From assembly GCF_963676275.1 (NCBI RefSeq), contig NZ_OY781091.1:2644775-2708774 (forward strand): a stretch of 64,000 bases of DNA. The letters run 5' to 3'. The position numbers and the translations under genes were made by a program. Below the pieces are notes generated by a model, which was not told where the DNA came from, ran no database searches, and saw nothing but the letters and a program-made list of their open reading frames with translations. Positions 39,564 to 48,354 of the stretch are shown here, piece after piece; the first letter of the stretch is position 1; each line of letters opens with the position of its first letter. This stretch comes from an uncultured Cohaesibacter sp. (lineage in GTDB: Bacteria > Pseudomonadota > Alphaproteobacteria > Rhizobiales > Cohaesibacteraceae).

Positions 39564-41120
39564 ATGAAACATTTCAGTTCCTATTCTCTGGCTCCTGCGC
39601 TGACCATGATTTTGGCCACTTATGGAACCGTATCATTGGCTGATGAAAACGAGGTCTATCTCGGACAGACCGGTGTCACCAACGTGATTGACATCGAGCA
39701 GGCCGGCAACTCGAACAAGATCGGGGCTGACGAAAGCACGATTTTCATCTCCCAACAGGGCACCAGCAACGAGATGACCATATCCCAGACCGGATATGCC
39801 AACGAGGCCGGAGCAAGCGCCCCGACCGGGACGCTGGGGCTCTATGGCCTCTATCAGACCGGTGCGAACAATATTCTCGATATCACGCAGGAAAATGACA
39901 ATTCCGCTGGCACCAACATGATCGGCGCGATCGATCAGCAGTCACCCGATACCTATGCTTCTAGCGTAAGCAACAGCCTGACCATTATTCAGTCGCAAAA
40001 TTCGATCGACGGCACCACCGGCACAGGCGACGGGCAAGGCAATCATGTCATCGAGGAGGTGCAACAGATCCAGAGTGATGACAACGGCGCTCCCAACGTA
40101 GCGATCATAAGGCAATATGACGGCGCGCTGGGCATTGGTGATGACGGCAACAGCATCGGCTGGCTCATCCAGAATGGCTCGGGTAACTATGCCAATGTCA
40201 TCCAGCAATATCGCGGCAACAGCCTTGAGGCATTCCGCCAGTTGGGTACGGACAATGAAGCCGAGATCTTTCAGCAAGCCGGGGTTGATAATCTGATTGC
40301 CCATTTTGATCAGATCGGCAGCAGCAACAGATCAGTTCTGGCGATGATCGGCTCGCGCAACCTGATCTGGTCCGCCATTCAGAACAACGACCTTGTCAGC
40401 GTTACCGGCAATATCATGACCGTGACGCTGGAAGGCGACGACAATGGCGGCGACGGCTTCGGCGGTCTGGGACAGTTCAGCCACGACAATACCAAACAAT
40501 TGCAGGTCTCGCAGGCCGAGATCAAACAGTTGGGAGATCACAACACCCTCAATATGGTCACCACCAGTGCGTCGGCAATGACGCAATTCGGTTTTGTGCA
40601 GGATGGTGATGGCAACTGGGTAAGCGGCACGATCGACGGAATTGAAAACGAGATCGCAGCCGAGCAGATCGGTGATGGTAACCGCCTCACCTTCGCCCAG
40701 ACCGGCGAACAGAATGCCATGGCGGTTTCCTACAAGGGCAAGGATAATGAGCTCAATGCGATCCAGAATGGTGACGAAAACACCATGACGATTTCATTTG
40801 ATGGCGGCATCTCTCCCCTCTCCCGCAGCGATCAGACCAACGACACCGCCCTTGGAGGCTTCAGTGACATCACGCTTGCCTATGCAGGCAGTCTCACCCC
40901 GGGCGATGCGATCCAGAATGGCAATCTCAATGTCGCGTCGATCCATGTCATGGGTGGCAGCTTCAACAAGTTTGCCTTTTCCCAATCGGGCGATCAAAAC
41001 GAAATCGATGGTGAAATTGAAGGCATTTCGAACCAGAGCGTGGTCTCGCAATCCTACGGAGAAAATTACGCCTACTACCGCCAATATGGCAATAACAACC
41101 AGATTATCATCCTACAGTAG
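39564..41120 (+). CDS. Large curlin-repeat protein 4
   Basis: Secreted repeat protein of 518 residues with an unrelated leader (KHFSSYSLAPALTMILATYGTVSLA). Repeats are of curlin type but looser than in proteins 1-3 (NVIDIEQAGNSNKIG, NEMTISQTGYANE, NRLTFAQTGEQNAMAV). The Gly/Leu module appears as ITLAYAGSLTPGDAIQNGNLN near residue 435. The C-terminus YYRQYGNNNQIIILQ lacks the SVVTQ block of the first three. ATG follows AAGGGCGGCACC. It may be a distinct fibre subunit. Confidence 0.83.
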   Translation: MKHFSSYSLAPALTMILATYGTVSLADENEVYLGQTGVTNVIDIEQAGNSNKIGADESTIFISQQGTSNEMTISQTGYANEAGASAPTGTLGLYGLYQTGANNILDITQENDNSAGTNMIGAIDQQSPDTYASSVSNSLTIIQSQNSIDGTTGTGDGQGNHVIEEVQQIQSDDNGAPNVAIIRQYDGALGIGDDGNSIGWLIQNGSGNYANVIQQYRGNSLEAFRQLGTDNEAEIFQQAGVDNLIAHFDQIGSSNRSVLAMIGSRNLIWSAIQNNDLVSVTGNIMTVTLEGDDNGGDGFGGLGQFSHDNTKQLQVSQAEIKQLGDHNTLNMVTTSASAMTQFGFVQDGDGNWVSGTIDGIENEIAAEQIGDGNRLTFAQTGEQNAMAVSYKGKDNELNAIQNGDENTMTISFDGGISPLSRSDQTNDTALGGFSDITLAYAGSLTPGDAIQNGNLNVASIHVMGGSFNKFAFSQSGDQNEIDGEIEGISNQSVVSQSYGENYAYYRQYGNNNQIIILQ

Positions 41121-41238
41121 AAACAGGTTGTATCACTTGATTTTTCTACCACAGAGTTTAATATAAGATTCACCTAATTCTCAAGAAAAGAAGTCCTAAA
41201 GCGATTCAAAAGCAAGGCATAAAATCTGATTAAAGAAA

Positions 41239-41280
41239 TCCCTGTTCTAATGGCTTCAAACAAAAGCAAAGGGACAGGGA
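41239..41280 (+). promoter_or_regulatory. Possible ribosome-site-masking hairpin before curlin 5
   Basis: TCCCTGT (41239-41245) is complementary to ACAGGGA (41274-41280), which is the ribosome site of the next gene, one base before its ATG. Pairing would hide the site. The 28-base loop makes the fold weak. Confidence 0.35.
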
Positions 41281-41281
41281 A

Positions 41282-41791
41282 ATGAAAAATCAACTTACAG
41301 CACTTGCTGCAATTCTTATTGCCAGCGCGGCAACAGGAGCACATGCAGAAACCAACATTATCGAATTGTTTGATGACGCCAACACGCAAGGCAATGTCAT
41401 CGAGCTGAGTATTCTGGGCAATGGTAACAGCCTCAATCTGTCGCAAAGCTTCAGCCTTTCAGGCTACGGCCAAAATCTGATGGATATTTCGATAGACGGA
41501 AATGACAATGGTGGCGCAGACGGCGCAAGCTTTACGGGCGTAGCCCTCGGCAGCGGTCTGACACCGGGAAGTTTAGTTCAGGAAGGCTTCGATAACAGCA
41601 TGATTGTTGAAGTAAGCGGCACAAGCAATCTGTTTTCCTTCCTGCAAAACGGGAGCCATAACTCGCTCCAAGCCTCGATCGAGGGCACAGGTAATCAAGC
41701 CGCTGTGCAGCAATATGGACAGAATAATCATGTGAGCTTCAGCCAGATGGGAAGCAACAACAGCATCAGCATCTCGCAAAGATCATTCTAG
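41282..41791 (+). CDS. Small curlin-repeat protein 5
   Basis: A 169-residue secreted protein, close in size to E. coli CsgA/CsgB (151). Signal peptide KNQLTALAAILIASAATGAHA, a short repeat, the Gly/Leu module (FTGVALGSGLTPGSLVQEG) and about four curlin repeats (NLFSFLQNGSHNSL, NQAAVQQYGQNNHVSFSQ, NSISISQRSF). It is in effect the C-terminal part of the large curlins on its own. It ends in Arg-Ser-Phe. A nucleator-like role is possible but only inferred from its size and position. ATG follows GGGACAGGGA. Confidence 0.8.
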   Translation: MKNQLTALAAILIASAATGAHAETNIIELFDDANTQGNVIELSILGNGNSLNLSQSFSLSGYGQNLMDISIDGNDNGGADGASFTGVALGSGLTPGSLVQEGFDNSMIVEVSGTSNLFSFLQNGSHNSLQASIEGTGNQAAVQQYGQNNHVSFSQMGSNNSISISQRSF

Positions 41792-41826
41792 GATTCTTCT
41801 GTGCCAATATATGAGGAGACTGGCAC

Positions 41827-42555
41827 GTGAAAAACGCTCTGACCTTGGCAATTCTCGCGACCACCCTGGCGGGACCAGCACTCTCGCCAGCATTGGCAGG
41901 CGATCAAAATATTCTGGTCCTGAAACAGGAAGGTGCTGGCAACACGATTGCGATTGACCAGCAGAATGCCACTGGCAGCCAGATTGGCGGTGTGAATTTC
42001 ATTGAAAACACCCCGCTTGAAACCTCGGAATTCGAGGTGCTGGATATGGACAATCCGCTGGAAATGTCCGCCGGACTGGAGAATCCCATCCTTCAGGAAG
42101 GCGATGGCAATAGTGCGACGATCACAATCGAAGGCACCGACGATGTGGTCTATCTCCAGCAAAATAGTCAGGGCCAGACCACAGGCAACAATGCCGACAT
42201 CTATGTCAATTCCGGAACGGGCGCCCCCTCCTTTGCAGGCGTCGTGCAAAATGGCGGCGGCAACAATGCCTCCATCAGCATTGATGGCAGCCTGTCCAAC
42301 GGAACAATCCTGCAAAATGGCTCAAACAACAACGGAACCATCGACATTGATGGCAATGGCGTAACCGCAGCCCTGACACAGGTCGGCAATGACAATGACA
42401 GCCAGTTGGTCGCACAAGGCACCTCCACCTCGGCAACGGGTGTCGATAGCGCCAACGTGAGCTACACCCTTTATGCCAACGGTGTCACCACGACACAGCC
42501 GGTAGCTGTAACAACCAATGGCGCTTCTGTAAGCATTACCCAGACCCAGTTCTAG
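41827..42555 (+). CDS. Curlin-like secreted protein 6
   Basis: A 242-residue secreted protein starting with GTG after GAGGAGACTGGCAC. Signal peptide KNALTLAILATTLAGPALSPALA. Degenerate Asn/Gly repeats follow (NTIAIDQQNATGSQ, NSATITIEGTDDVVYLQQN, NASISIDGSLSNGTILQNG), with a non-repeat acidic segment ENTPLETSEFEVLDMDNPLE near residue 60. The last 40 residues (VSYTLYANGVTTTQPVAV) leave the pattern, ending in Thr-Gln-Phe. It lies 35 bases after curlin 5 and before csgH, so it is likely part of the same transcript. Confidence 0.75.
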   Translation: MKNALTLAILATTLAGPALSPALAGDQNILVLKQEGAGNTIAIDQQNATGSQIGGVNFIENTPLETSEFEVLDMDNPLEMSAGLENPILQEGDGNSATITIEGTDDVVYLQQNSQGQTTGNNADIYVNSGTGAPSFAGVVQNGGGNNASISIDGSLSNGTILQNGSNNNGTIDIDGNGVTAALTQVGNDNDSQLVAQGTSTSATGVDSANVSYTLYANGVTTTQPVAVTTNGASVSITQTQF

Positions 42556-42609
42556 TCGCTTGAAACGGCTATATGCATGGGCAAGCAATTCTCGTGGGGG
42601 AGAATGGCA

Positions 42610-43023
42610 GTGAAGCACAGGATAATGCTCCAGAAGACATTGCTCGGACTATGTCTGTCTATTGGAATGGGAGGCGCCAGCATGGCCCAACCACAAACAC
42701 CAAAGGCAGACATTATCTTGAAAGCCGACGGCAATCGCCTGTCAATTTCCGACGCGATTTCCGTATACAGCCCCGGCCTTTATCAGGTTCAGCTTCAAGT
42801 ACGCAAATCGGGCAAAAGCGGCAGTGCGACCACCCGGCAAAGCAAGAAGATCGAAGCGACTGTCGATCAGGTCTATCACAACAGCAATCTCAATTTCCAT
42901 CTGCAGCCCGGAGACCATATCGAGGCAGAACTCAGCCTTTATGCCAACGGTTCCCTACTGGTGAAAACTATCCGCGAATATAGCTTCGATGACAATTCGT
43001 CGTCCGACAATAAACATTTATGA
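42610..43023 (+). CDS. csgH: CsgC/CsgH-like curli chaperone
   Basis: Small periplasmic beta-sandwich protein that keeps curlins from aggregating before export. The 137-residue product has a signal peptide (KHRIMLQKTLLGLCLSIGMGGASMA) and a core with YQVQLQVRKSGKSGSATTRQSK and the C-terminal HIEAELSLYANGSLLVKTIREYSF, the pattern I associate with CsgC and alphaproteobacterial CsgH. The GTG start at 42610 is chosen because GGGGGAGA lies seven bases before and gives a good signal peptide; two ATG codons upstream in frame give poorer ones. The stop overlaps the next start as ATGA. Confidence 0.75.
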   Translation: MKHRIMLQKTLLGLCLSIGMGGASMAQPQTPKADIILKADGNRLSISDAISVYSPGLYQVQLQVRKSGKSGSATTRQSKKIEATVDQVYHNSNLNFHLQPGDHIEAELSLYANGSLLVKTIREYSFDDNSSSDNKHL

Positions 43024-43772
43024 TCAATATCTTACTGGTGACTTCTATGATCAGGTATTTTGCTCTTTTTCTAATGACCATCCTGTGCTTCGGCAGCCTT
43101 TCCCTTGCGGAATCGTCGGCCCAGACCCCGGACGCAGTGGCGAAAGCCTTTGCCGGTCGCTGGATTACCTATGACCGGAATTTCGCGACCGAGAAGGCCT
43201 GCGAACTGGAATTTGCAAGCCAAATCAAAGGCGAAATCTACCCCATTGCCAAGAAGGGCTGCTCGGGAGCACTCGCCACTCTCGCGGGCTGGCGCATCCA
43301 GAATAATCAGCTCGTCTTCATCGCTGAAGACAATAGCGCCATCGCGCTGGTTGGCGGCAATCAGGAGCGCCTGAGCGGCACCATATTGCAGAACAAACTG
43401 CCGATCATCGTTGAACGGCAGGAAATCGCCGAGAAAATCGAAAAGGCGCGCAAGTCAATTGAATGCTCCTATATCGGCTATAGCCAGACTTGCGCCTCTC
43501 CGCGTGATTTCGCGCCACCTGCAGCGACCATTGGTTCGCCTTCGCCAATTCAGATTCTGGTCAATCTCAATGCCAGAATGGAGCCGCGCAACAATGCCTC
43601 GGTCAAGCTTGTCCTGAAACCCAATGCCTGCGTCAGTGCAGAAGTCTGCACGGTCGCCTCGGATGGTCTCTGGTGCAAGGTGAAAACGGAAAATGGCGAT
43701 GCATGGATCAAGAAGCAGACGGTGCGCCAGCAGAGATGGCCGGTCATCACCTTCAAGAATGGCTGTTCTTGA
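43020..43772 (+). CDS. Secreted Inh-domain plus SH3-like protein
   Basis: A 250-residue exported protein translationally coupled to csgH by a four-base overlap. After a signal peptide (IRYFALFLMTILCFGSLSLA) comes a domain resembling the AprI/Inh metalloprotease inhibitors (about 38-130): AKAFAGRWITYDRNF, ACELEFASQ, AKKGCSGALATLAGWRIQ, LSGTIL. The C-terminal third (about 180-245) is SH3-like: LVNLNARMEPRNNASVKLVL, DGLWCKVKTENGDAWIKKQ. Eight or so cysteines suggest disulfides. A role in protecting or anchoring curli is inferred from position only. A second ATG at 43047 would give a shorter signal peptide. Confidence 0.72.
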   Translation: MINILLVTSMIRYFALFLMTILCFGSLSLAESSAQTPDAVAKAFAGRWITYDRNFATEKACELEFASQIKGEIYPIAKKGCSGALATLAGWRIQNNQLVFIAEDNSAIALVGGNQERLSGTILQNKLPIIVERQEIAEKIEKARKSIECSYIGYSQTCASPRDFAPPAATIGSPSPIQILVNLNARMEPRNNASVKLVLKPNACVSAEVCTVASDGLWCKVKTENGDAWIKKQTVRQQRWPVITFKNGCS

Positions 43773-43961
43773 GGCAATGATAAGGGCGACTATCGAGTGG
43801 CCATAGCAATGCGGCGCTATCCGGAAGTGACCCACGCCACCAACTGCAAAGCTGGTGGCGATATCTTGGCACTTGCTTGCACATCGTCGAATATAGACGC
43901 ATATGGTCACTTATAGCCATCCAGTTGCCCCAAATGCCCTGATATTCTCACCCAGCCAGTT

Positions 43962-44005
43962 CCAGATCGACACCAGATCATTACCAGATCAGTGCCAGAT
44001 CATAA
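43962..44005. repeat. Four tandem 11-base repeats
   Basis: Four head-to-tail units each starting ccagatc followed by four variable bases, exactly 11 bases apart. The last unit overlaps the stop codon of the LysR gene. It sits in the 227-base gap between the curli locus and the LysR gene, which otherwise shows nothing. Confidence 0.85.
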
Positions 44006-44914
44006 ATGGCCTTGTGCCTTACTGGTGATCTGATAGGGCTCAAGGCTCTTCATGAAGCGGTCGATAAATTCCATGGTGATGACCGAACGCGGGGTATGGG
44101 TCGGGAAAAGAATGCTCAGCCGGTGAGGAACAACAGGCTTGAAGGGTTTGATGATCAGGCCGTCTTTTTCATATTCCAGCGCGTCAATGATGCTGACAAT
44201 GCTAACCCCGACGCCCCCCGCCACGATGCGGCAGGCAAGGCCGAACTGGCGTGATTCGATGATCGGATTGAGCCGCGCCCCACTCGCCTCGAATGCCGCT
44301 TTCACCAAATTGAAATAATCACTACCACGTCTGGCATGAATAAAGGGCTCGTTATCCAGATCGCGCGGCGTGATATGCTCCTTGTCCTTGAGGCGATGAC
44401 CGGGTGGCAGAATGCAGACACTGCGCATCATGATCGGAATGATCTCCAGCGCCGGATGTGGGGCATGATGGGATGAAATCCCGACATCATATTGATGCGA
44501 GATGATCCAGTCCAAAATGCGCTCGGGCCGGTCTGGCTCTATGGCCATTGTCACGCCGGGCCTTTCCTTCATGAAGTCGGCCACCACCCCGGGCAAATGG
44601 GTCGTGGCAAAGCCCGGAAGGCAGGTGATACGCAGATGACCGACCTGCAAATCATGGATTTCTTCAACCAGCTTTTCGATATTGCCCAGACCAGCCAGCA
44701 CACGGTCCACCTCCCCAAGCAAAAAGCGGGCTTCCTGCGTTGGCACCAGCCGCCCTCCATCCCGCATGAAGACTTCAAATCCGACCCTCTGAGCCAGACT
44801 GGAAATCAGACGTGACACCGCTGGCTGTGAAATTTTCATATCCCGTGCTGCTGAGGTGACATTCCCCGTCGTTGCCACAGCCCGAAATGCCTCCAACTGC
44901 CTAAGCTGTATCAT
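44000..44914 (-). CDS. LysR-family transcriptional regulator
   Basis: Probable regulator of the divergent ugp operon. The 304-residue product has the N-terminal winged helix-turn-helix (LRQLEAFRAVATTGNVTSAARDMKISQPAVSRLISSL) and a periplasmic-binding-protein-like effector domain (LRITCLPGFATTHLPGVVADF, VGISSHHAPHPALEIIPIM, GGVGVSIVSIIDAL). I start at the ATG at 44914, preceded by GGGGGAAATC. The co-inducer is unknown; glycerol-3-phosphate or a product is a natural guess. Confidence 0.92.
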   Translation of the reverse strand: MIQLRQLEAFRAVATTGNVTSAARDMKISQPAVSRLISSLAQRVGFEVFMRDGGRLVPTQEARFLLGEVDRVLAGLGNIEKLVEEIHDLQVGHLRITCLPGFATTHLPGVVADFMKERPGVTMAIEPDRPERILDWIISHQYDVGISSHHAPHPALEIIPIMMRSVCILPPGHRLKDKEHITPRDLDNEPFIHARRGSDYFNLVKAAFEASGARLNPIIESRQFGLACRIVAGGVGVSIVSIIDALEYEKDGLIIKPFKPVVPHRLSILFPTHTPRSVITMEFIDRFMKSLEPYQITSKAQGHL

Positions 44915-44972
44915 GATTTCCCCCACGTCATACTGTCATAGCTAACAAGCGCAAAATTGCGACTACAATTTT

Positions 44973-44989
44973 CATAACATGATGTTATG
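44973..44989. promoter_or_regulatory. Palindromic LysR-type operator candidate
   Basis: Perfect palindrome CATAACA-TGA-TGTTATG in the 298-base region between the LysR gene and ugpB, 59 bases from the LysR start. It fits the T-N11-A pattern of LysR boxes (ATAACATGATGTTAT). Confidence 0.65.
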
Positions 44990-45212
44990 ACAATTAAAAA
45001 AAACATTCATTTGAATTATCAACCTGCGGAGATCATCTTGCCCATGTCCTTACGGACTGCTTCATGCGCGTCATCAGTCATAACGGATGCGCACCAAGGC
45101 CAGGCGGCTTCCCTCCTCCATAAGAGAAGAAGAAGCCACTTCCGTTTGTGGAAGCCGAGGACTTGGAGGAACGCATTCATATTGTCTCTGTTTTGAGCAA
45201 GGGAAAACTCAA

Positions 45213-46517
45213 ATGAAACTGTCTCGCAAAGCTCTTTTGGCTGCAACGATCATTGCCGGTCTGACCGCACCTGCAATGGCTGCAACGGAAATTCAGTGGT
45301 GGCACGCCATGGGCGGCGTCAATGGCGAACTCGTCAACGAAATGGCCGAGAAATTCAATGCTTCTCAGTCCGACTACAAGGTCGTTCCGGTCTTTAAAGG
45401 TGGCTATGCCGATACCATGACAGCAGCAATCGCCGCCTTCCGCGCCAAGGAGCAGCCAGCCCTCGTGCAGGTCTTCGAAGTCGGCACCGCGACCATGATG
45501 GCAGCCAAAGGCGCGATCTATCCGGTTAGCCAACTGATGAAAGACACCGGCGAAGACTTTGACCAGTCGGCCTATCTGCCTGCTGTGGTTTCCTATTATC
45601 AGAGCCCGGAAGGCGACCTGCTTTCCATGCCATTCAACAGCTCCACCCCCGTCATGTGGTACAACAAGGATGCTCTGGACAAGGCCGGTGCCAAGGTTCC
45701 GACTACCTGGGACGAAGTGGAAGAAGTCGCCCAGAAGCTTGTCGATAGCGGCATGGAATGCGGCTATTCCTTCGGCTGGCAGTCATGGGTCATGATGGAA
45801 AACTATTCCGCATGGCACAATATTCCGTCGGGCACCAAGGAAAACGGTTATGCCGGTTTCGACACCGAATTCACCTTCAACAATGACGCTGTCATCAACC
45901 GCCTGCAGAAAATTGCCGATGATGGCAAGAAAGGCCTGTTCAAATATGGTGGCCGCACCGGCGAGTCCCGTCCGCTCTTCGTCAATGGCGAATGCGGCCT
46001 CTGGATGAACTCTTCGGCTTACTATGGCGGCTTCGTCAAGGACATCAAGTTCAACTTCGGCCAGACCATGCTGCCGCTCGACACTGCCGTTGCTGAAAAG
46101 CCGCAAAACTCCATCATCGGTGGCGCAACCCTCTGGGTGCTTCAGGGCCACGAGAAGGAAGAATATAAAGGCGTCGCCAAATTCCTCAAATTCATCTCCA
46201 CGCCGGAAATTCAGGCCCAATGGCATCAGGTAACCGGCTATGTGCCCATCACCACGGCAGCATACGAGCTGTCCAAGGAACAGGGCTACTATGAGAAGAA
46301 TCCGGGTACCGATACGGCCATCAAGCAGTTGAGCCTCAACACCCCGACGCCGAATTCCCGTGGCATCCGTTATGGCAACATGGTGCAGGTGCGCGATGTC
46401 GTCAACGAGGAAATGGAAGCGCTCTGGGCTGGCAAAAAAGACGCCAAGACGGCAATGGACGATGCTGTGAAACGCAGCAATGCGCTCTTGCGTAAATTCG
46501 AGCGCAGCGCCAAATAA
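45213..46517 (+). CDS. ugpB: Glycerol-3-phosphate ABC transporter, binding protein
   Basis: Periplasmic solute-binding protein for sn-glycerol-3-phosphate or glycerophosphodiesters. The 434-residue product has a signal peptide ([22 protein letters not shown]) and the family N-terminus [56 protein letters not shown] and [22 protein letters not shown], typical of rhizobial UgpB. The start follows AAGGGAAAAC. A strong hairpin separates it from ugpA, which usually leaves the binding protein in excess. Confidence 0.9.
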   Translation: MKLSRKALLAATIIAGLTAPAMAATEIQWWHAMGGVNGELVNEMAEKFNASQSDYKVVPVFKGGYADTMTAAIAAFRAKEQPALVQVFEVGTATMMAAKGAIYPVSQLMKDTGEDFDQSAYLPAVVSYYQSPEGDLLSMPFNSSTPVMWYNKDALDKAGAKVPTTWDEVEEVAQKLVDSGMECGYSFGWQSWVMMENYSAWHNIPSGTKENGYAGFDTEFTFNNDAVINRLQKIADDGKKGLFKYGGRTGESRPLFVNGECGLWMNSSAYYGGFVKDIKFNFGQTMLPLDTAVAEKPQNSIIGGATLWVLQGHEKEEYKGVAKFLKFISTPEIQAQWHQVTGYVPITTAAYELSKEQGYYEKNPGTDTAIKQLSLNTPTPNSRGIRYGNMVQVRDVVNEEMEALWAGKKDAKTAMDDAVKRSNALLRKFERSAK

Positions 46518-46540
46518 ACCTCTCCAATAAAACGAGTCGT

Positions 46541-46568
46541 CATGCCGCCCGGCAAACCGGGCGGCATG
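46541..46568 (+). other. Intercistronic hairpin between ugpB and ugpA
   Basis: Perfect twelve-base arms CATGCCGCCCGG and CCGGGCGGCATG with a CAAA loop, 24 bases after the ugpB stop. No T tract follows, so it likely protects the upstream mRNA and partly stops read-through. Confidence 0.85.
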
Positions 46569-46600
46569 GCTTTCCAGCGAGCCTTAAGGAACTCGATGAC

Positions 46601-47482
46601 ATGATCAAGCGCGTTCATTTTCCATCATCCCCCTTGCCCTATCTGCTGGTTGCCCCCCAGATCGCCATCACACTCCTCTTCTTCATCTGGCCTGCCGGTC
46701 AGGCCATGTATCAGTCATTCCTGATCGAAGATGCTTTCGGCTTTGCGAGCGAATTTGTCTGGTTCGAGAATTTCGAGATCCTGTTTGCCGATCCGCTCTA
46801 TATCGATGTGTTCATTCGGACCATCTTCTTCTCGATCATGGTTGCCGCGCTGTCCATGTTCCTCTCGCTCATTCTGGCTGGCTTTGCTGACCGGGTGGTA
46901 AAGGGCGCAACCCTTTATCGCACCTTGCTGATCTGGCCCTATGCCGTCGCCCCGGTATTGGCCGGTGCGCTGTGGGTTTTCATGTTCAATCCGTCTGTCG
47001 GCATCATTGCCTATTGGCTGGATCTGATTGGCATCGACTGGAACCATTTCCTCAATGGCGGGCAGGCCATGGCGCTGATCGTCTTCGCCGCCAGCTGGAA
47101 GCAGATTGCCTATAACTTCCTTTTCTATCTGGCCGCCATGCAAGCGATCCCGAAATCGACGATTGAGGCTGCGGCCATTGATGGAGCCGGTCCTGCCAGA
47201 CGCTTCTGGACCATCATCTTTCCGCTGGTCTCCCCGACCACATTTTTCCTGCTGGTCATCAATATCGTCTACGCCTTTTTCGACACATTCGGCATCATTC
47301 ATGCCGTCACCGAAGGTGGCCCGGCAGGCGCAACCGTCACGCTGGTCTACAAGGTCTATAGCGATGGCTTCATCGGGCTCGATCTGGGCGGCTCGGCCGC
47401 ACAATCTGTGATTCTGATGATCATGGTGATCACGCTCACGGTCATCCAGTTCCGCTTCGTTGAGAGAAGGGTTGAATATTAA
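46601..47482 (+). CDS. ugpA: Glycerol-3-phosphate ABC transporter, permease A
   Basis: Inner-membrane permease of the MalF type, 293 residues with six predicted segments (for example [48 protein letters not shown]-like middle replaced here by [19 protein letters not shown]). The ATPase-contacting EAA loop is visible as [24 protein letters not shown]. It overlaps ugpE by one base (stop TAA and start ATG share an A). Confidence 0.9.
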   Translation: MIKRVHFPSSPLPYLLVAPQIAITLLFFIWPAGQAMYQSFLIEDAFGFASEFVWFENFEILFADPLYIDVFIRTIFFSIMVAALSMFLSLILAGFADRVVKGATLYRTLLIWPYAVAPVLAGALWVFMFNPSVGIIAYWLDLIGIDWNHFLNGGQAMALIVFAASWKQIAYNFLFYLAAMQAIPKSTIEAAAIDGAGPARRFWTIIFPLVSPTTFFLLVINIVYAFFDTFGIIHAVTEGGPAGATVTLVYKVYSDGFIGLDLGGSAAQSVILMIMVITLTVIQFRFVERRVEY

Positions 47483-48333
47483 TGGTTGAGAACCGCCCCT
47501 TTTTCGATACGCTCACGCATATCGTTCTGATCCTTGGCATCATCCTCATCGCCTTTCCGATCTGGATCACCTTCGTGGCTGCCACCCACGATCTGGCGCG
47601 CATGTCGCAAGCTCCGATCCCCATTTGGCCCGGCACCCATTTCTTCGAGAATCTCAAACTGGCACTTGAGGGCAAGGTGGTCGCTGGCATGGATATCCTG
47701 CCGGTCTGGAAGATGATGCTCAATTCGCTGATCATGGCCCTGATGATCGCCATCGGCAAAATCGTCATTTCCATCCTCTCGGCCTATGCCATCGTCTATT
47801 TCGACTTTCCTTTCCGGATGGGCTTCTTCTGGATGATTTTCATCACATTGATGCTGCCCGTCGAGGTGCGCATTCTGCCCACCTTCGAGGTGGTCGCTTC
47901 GCTGGGCATGCTCAACAGCTATCTGGGCCTGACGGTGCCGCTGATCGCCTCGGCAACGGCGACCTTCATGTTCCGGCAGGTCTTCCTGACCATTCCGGAC
48001 GAAATGCTCGAGAGCGCCCGCATCGATGGCGCAGGCCCGGTCCGCTTTTTCTTCGACATGCTGCTGCCCCTCTCGCGCACCAACATCGCGGCGCTCTTTG
48101 TCATTCTCTTCATCTATGGCTGGAACCAGTATATGTGGCCATTGCTGATCACCACCGACGCGTCTTTGAGCACAGTCGTCGTCAGCATCAAGAATATGCT
48201 CGATTCCGGCGAGCGTATTCCTGAGTGGAACACCATCATGATGACCGCGCTGCTGGCCATGTTACCGCCCATTCTGGTGATTGTCAGCATGCAGAAGCTC
48301 TTCGTCAAAGGCTTGACGGAAACGGAAAAATAA
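47482..48333 (+). CDS. ugpE: Glycerol-3-phosphate ABC transporter, permease E
   Basis: MalG-type permease partner, 283 residues. Hydrophobic segments include HIVLILGIILIAFPIWITFV and FWMIFITLMLPVEVRILPTF; the EAA loop reads ESARIDGAGPVRFFFDMLLPLSRTN. A periplasmic segment near residues 40-70 matches UgpE (PGTHFFENLKLALEGK). Translationally coupled to ugpA. Confidence 0.9.
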   Translation: MVENRPFFDTLTHIVLILGIILIAFPIWITFVAATHDLARMSQAPIPIWPGTHFFENLKLALEGKVVAGMDILPVWKMMLNSLIMALMIAIGKIVISILSAYAIVYFDFPFRMGFFWMIFITLMLPVEVRILPTFEVVASLGMLNSYLGLTVPLIASATATFMFRQVFLTIPDEMLESARIDGAGPVRFFFDMLLPLSRTNIAALFVILFIYGWNQYMWPLLITTDASLSTVVVSIKNMLDSGERIPEWNTIMMTALLAMLPPILVIVSMQKLFVKGLTETEK

Positions 48334-48354
48334 CGGGATCAACAGGGAACAATC

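Noticed and set aside
34277..42555. RTX toxin or phage tail fibre explanation for the Asn/Gly-rich repeats
   Set aside because: The repeats lack the GGxGxDxUx nonapeptide and have the spaced Gln/Asn of curlins, and csgF/csgG are adjacent.
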